Below are positions 3,492-6,180 of a stretch of DNA of 6,180 bases, one piece after another. The stretch comes from Methylococcaceae bacterium (GTDB lineage Bacteria > Pseudomonadota > Gammaproteobacteria > Methylococcales > Methylomonadaceae), in the NCBI GenBank assembly GCA_013140465.1, contig JABFST010000398.1, positions 1 to 6,180 on the forward strand, read 5' to 3'. The notes beneath the pieces were generated by a model. That model was given only the letters and a program-made list of their open reading frames with translations. It made no database searches and had not been told where the DNA came from. The translations under genes were made by a program, and so were the position numbers. How positions within the stretch are numbered: the first letter of the stretch is position 1; every line of letters starts with the position of its first letter.

Positions 3492-6067
3492 CGGGAAATT
3501 ATCCGCCGACTCCCGTTGCGGCTTTTCATGATGTTTCTGTCGGCGGCAATCTTACCGTCGAATTTAAACAAGTTTTTTCTCAAGCCGAAAAAACACAATT
3601 ATTTGTTGATTTATACCATCTCCCCAAACCCACCACCGCCTTAATCGGTCGCAAAACCGAACTCGCCCAATTGACAACAGCCTTTACCAATGCCAAAACC
3701 CGCTTGGCGATTATAGTTGCAGTGGGCGGGATAGGTAAGTCCGCCTTAACCGACGAATGGCTGCAACACATAGCCCAAGAAAACTATTACGGCAAAACTC
3801 ATGTATTTGGTTGGTCGTTTTATTCGCAAGGTTCACATAATACCTTTACCAACTCGCAGCCGTTTTTCAGTGCATTTTTTGATTTTTTAAACAAGCATCG
3901 TCCAAAAGATGACTTAATAGCAATACCCAAAGATGAGATTGAAAAAGCCAGAGTATTGGCAACATGTTTGCAACAACAACCGTGTTTGTTGGTACTCGAT
4001 GGGCTAGAACCCTTGCAATATGCACAAAATTTGTCGGCGATGAATGGCGAATTGCAAGACAGCGCGTTAAAAGAGTTTATCGCTTGTTTTCGGCGCACGG
4101 CAGGGAAAAGTTTTGTGTTATTGTCTTCTCGCCAAGCCTTGGTGGAATTGAAAAAGTGGCAGCCTGAGCATTATTTGTCATTAGATTTGCAAACTTTGCC
4201 GCATCAAGAAGGTGCTGAATTATTGCAATCCCTAGGAGTAACGGGCAAGGCGGCAGAACGGCAAGCGATTAGCCACGATTTAAACGGTCATGCTTTGAGT
4301 TTGGTGTTATTTGGGCATTTGCTAACAGAACACCATGATGGCGACCCGCGTTATGCCAAAGAGTTAGATCGCTTCCCGCTTTATGAAAGTGGGACTGAGG
4401 GGGATTTTAGTAACAGTGATGCCGAAAAAGACAGCCGTCATGCACTGCGGGTGTTGGATTATTACGATAGTTTGCAAGATGCCGCTTCACGCTGTTTTTT
4501 ACAGTTGTTGGGTTTGTTTGACCGTCCGATGAACGCGGCAGAAAAAGCATTTTTGATTGCGAATGCTAAACATGCCGAACCGTTACGCGCTTTAACGGAT
4601 TCAGTATGGAAAAAGCTAGAGCAGCGGTTAGAAAATTGCGGTTTGTTGTTGGGTAAAAAAGGGTGTGTTTCGCGTTTGGAATGGGATACGCATCCGATTA
4701 TTCGTAGTTATTTTGGGCAGAAGTTTAAAGAAAATTATCAAGAAGAATTTAGACAAGCGCATTATGTTTTATTTGATTTTTATCAAAAACTGCCTGAAAA
4801 AGAATTTCCTGATACGTTGGATGAAATGCTGCCGCTTTATCGGGCAGTGGTGCATGGCTGTTTGGCGGAAGAATACAAAAAAGCACGGGAAGATGTTTAT
4901 CTAAAGCGCATTTTGCGGGAGAAAGAAGCTTATAGTACAAATACACTTAATGCTTACAATCAGGATTTAATTGCTCTATCCGCTTTTTTCCCACAAGGAT
5001 GGAATCAACCTGTCAGCATGGGTTTGACCGAAGCCAACCAAGAATGGTTATTGGCGGAAGCGTCTTTTTGCTTAATGTCTTTAGGACGTTTAACGGATGC
5101 TCTTGATCTTCGTAAGACTGATTTAGAATCAGCTAAAAAAAGGGAACAATGGTCAAGTGCAACTAGCTCTGCAATAAATTTAAGTGATTTATTACTATTT
5201 TTGGGAAAACTAAATGCTTCAAAAGCTGTTGCCGAAGACGCTATAACTTTTGCTTTCAAGTCTGCAAATAAACTAAATCAAAGGGCTGCTTACGTCCAAT
5301 TTGCAACTGTATTACATTGTTTAGGAGAACTAGAAATAGCTAAACAAAATTTTGTGCAAGCCGAGCATTTAGAGCAAGAAGCGTATCAACAACCCTGTTT
5401 TTTAAATTCAACATTAGGTGCACGATTTTGTGCTTTATTATTAGACACCGCGAATAATCAAGATTTTGAAGAAATATATGCCAGAGGAGAAAACGGAATA
5501 AATATTTTTATTTTAGAAGAAAAAAAGCATTCTCTTTCTACTGCTCTCGATTACCTTACATTAGCTCGTATTTATCAAATCGTACAGAATATACAAGAGG
5601 CTAAAGAAAAGTTTGATTTGGCTATAGCAGAAATACGAGAAGCAAAAAAAATAGAATTTACACCCCTATTCTACCTCTACCGCGCCGATTTCTACCTAAC
5701 CCAAAACCAACTAGACCCAGCCCTAGCCGACCTAAACAGCGCCTACGAAATCATCGAACGCTGTGGCATGAAGCTCTATCTAGTCGATTACTTATTGATA
5801 CACGGACGTTACAGCCTTGCCACTGCTGACTTAGCCACCGCCGTAAGCCATTACGACGAGGCTAAGGAGCTTATCGAAGAAACGGGCTATCACCTGCGCG
5901 ATGCTGAACTGGATTTATTCGCTGCGCAAATCTGCCAATACACACACCAAGATTTGCACACCCAAAACGCCGACTTTTATTTGCAAAAAGCCAAAAACCG
6001 TATTGAGGACATCGGGCAATGGGGTTTAATGCCACGGTGGGAACACGTTGCCCAAGCTAACAGCTGA
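3479..6067 (+). CDS. STAND/NLR-like P-loop NTPase with C-terminal TPRs, -1 frameshift part; full product join(3030..3479,3479..6067)
   Basis: After a -1 shift at 3473-3479 the product is 1012 residues: 150 from the 0 frame and 862 from here. Fusion numbering is used. A Gly-rich linker (151-180, with DVSVGGNLTVEF) leads to LPKPTTALIGRKTEL (about 198-212), the entry to the NTPase. The Walker A motif is VGGIGKSAL (Lys237); GWSFYSQG follows; the Walker B motif is LLVLDGLE (Asp324). LLSSR (364-368) and LNGHALSL (about 419-425) match the sensor and GLPLAL-type motifs. THPIIRSYF (His555) fits the winged-helix end of STAND NTPases. From about 670 the protein is helical with TPR-like repeats, the usual ligand-sensing part. 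This is the NLR architecture; many bacterial members act in antiphage defence, which is inferred here. No ATG, GTG or TTG lies in frame between 3461 and TTG 3671, which cuts off the GRKTEL entry and lacks a Shine-Dalgarno sequence. Confidence 0.85.
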   Translation, partial: AQSVTGNYPPTPVAAFHDVSVGGNLTVEFKQVFSQAEKTQLFVDLYHLPKPTTALIGRKTELAQLTTAFTNAKTRLAIIVAVGGIGKSALTDEWLQHIAQENYYGKTHVFGWSFYSQGSHNTFTNSQPFFSAFFDFLNKHRPKDDLIAIPKDEIEKARVLATCLQQQPCLLVLDGLEPLQYAQNLSAMNGELQDSALKEFIACFRRTAGKSFVLLSSRQALVELKKWQPEHYLSLDLQTLPHQEGAELLQSLGVTGKAAERQAISHDLNGHALSLVLFGHLLTEHHDGDPRYAKELDRFPLYESGTEGDFSNSDAEKDSRHALRVLDYYDSLQDAASRCFLQLLGLFDRPMNAAEKAFLIANAKHAEPLRALTDSVWKKLEQRLENCGLLLGKKGCVSRLEWDTHPIIRSYFGQKFKENYQEEFRQAHYVLFDFYQKLPEKEFPDTLDEMLPLYRAVVHGCLAEEYKKAREDVYLKRILREKEAYSTNTLNAYNQDLIALSAFFPQGWNQPVSMGLTEANQEWLLAEASFCLMSLGRLTDALDLRKTDLESAKKREQWSSATSSAINLSDLLLFLGKLNASKAVAEDAITFAFKSANKLNQRAAYVQFATVLHCLGELEIAKQNFVQAEHLEQEAYQQPCFLNSTLGARFCALLLDTANNQDFEEIYARGENGINIFILEEKKHSLSTALDYLTLARIYQIVQNIQEAKEKFDLAIAEIREAKKIEFTPLFYLYRADFYLTQNQLDPALADLNSAYEIIERCGMKLYLVDYLLIHGRYSLATADLATAVSHYDEAKELIEETGYHLRDAELDLFAAQICQYTHQDLHTQNADFYLQKAKNRIEDIGQWGLMPRWEHVAQANS
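3486..3546 (+). promoter_or_regulatory. Predicted H-type mRNA pseudoknot stimulating -1 frameshifting
   Basis: Stem 1 pairs 3486-3496 (CCGTAACGGGA) with 3511-3521 (TCCCGTTGCGG): 11 bp including one U-G wobble. The hairpin loop contains CCGCCGAC (3503-3510), an exact complement of GTCGGCGG (3539-3546), giving an 8-bp stem 2. Loop 1 is 6 bases, no base separates the two stems, so they can stack, and loop 3 is 17 bases. The spacer from the heptamer (3480-3485) is 6 bases, inside the usual range for -1 frameshift signals. The 0-frame stop (3489-3491) lies inside stem 1. This geometry resembles viral frameshift pseudoknots such as the coronavirus IBV element with its 11-bp stem 1. Confidence 0.72.
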
Positions 6068-6180
6068 TATAACCACCAACGATTTTAAGATGTATGCGTG
6101 TAAGGTGGATTCGCGCAAGAGGCTATGAAAGGATGGCGAAATGGGGCAGCATACGATTTTCGACGATTAAGAATCAATGG
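6068..6180. other. Right-end intergenic sequence, no supported gene
   Basis: No hairpin with a T run follows the NTPase stop. TAAGGTGGATTCGCGCAAG (6101-6119) resembles half of the GGTGGAT...CGCG-type palindromic repeats seen in many bacterial genomes, but the matching second half is absent. Two ATGs (6125 and 6133) open frames that run to the edge without a properly spaced ribosome binding site. Confidence 0.4.

Noticed and set aside
4665..5259. Short open frames on both strands inside the NTPase/TPR gene
   Set aside because: They overlap a long continuous coding frame with recognisable motifs and have no supporting features.
3671..6067. NTPase as an independent gene starting at TTG 3671
   Set aside because: The codon reads as Leu inside the conserved GRKTELAQL entry, there is no Shine-Dalgarno sequence, and coding similarity extends upstream to the slippery site.
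6125..6180. Possible start of a further gene at ATG 6125 or 6133
   Set aside because: Two overlapping frames are equally open to the edge, the purine-rich bases are too close to either ATG, and too little sequence remains.

Overview
The window looks like part of a gammaproteobacterial chromosome of moderate GC content. The interspersed palindromic repeats and the FUN14 and small periplasmic protein types recall methanotroph-like gammaproteobacteria (Methylococcales), but this is an impression from sequence style and no marker gene is present.

Layout. Positions 1-907 (minus strand) hold the N-terminal 302 residues of a protein made of tetratricopeptide repeats (TPRs), which runs off the left edge. 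A 142-bp divergent gap separates it from a small FUN14-family membrane protein (1050-1397, plus). From 1398 to about 2972 lies a repeat-rich accessory stretch. It holds two small exported proteins on the minus strand (1497-1829, TTG start; 2209-2610, four cysteines), two degenerate direct repeats, two imperfect palindromes, one perfect palindrome, and the remnant of a broken gene (2692-2862).

The main feature is 3030-6067. A 153-residue alpha-helical protein (3030-3491) ends 10 bases after the heptamer A AAA AAG, which is in the correct phase for -1 slippage. Six bases further on is a predicted H-type pseudoknot: an 11-bp stem 1, an 8-bp stem 2, and no bases between the stems. The -1 frame enters an 862-codon reading frame encoding a STAND/NLR-like P-loop NTPase with C-terminal TPRs. 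That frame has no ATG, GTG or TTG between its preceding stop (3458-3460) and TTG 3671, and 3671 lies inside the conserved NTPase region. The simplest reading is that the NTPase is made only as a 1012-residue frameshift fusion, with the short protein released by ribosomes that do not shift. This resembles the two-product logic of dnaX, here applied to an NLR-like and possibly defence-related protein. The main alternative is a one-base error or mutation in the A6 run; the pseudoknot argues against it.

The last 113 bases (6068-6180) contain no gene I can support.
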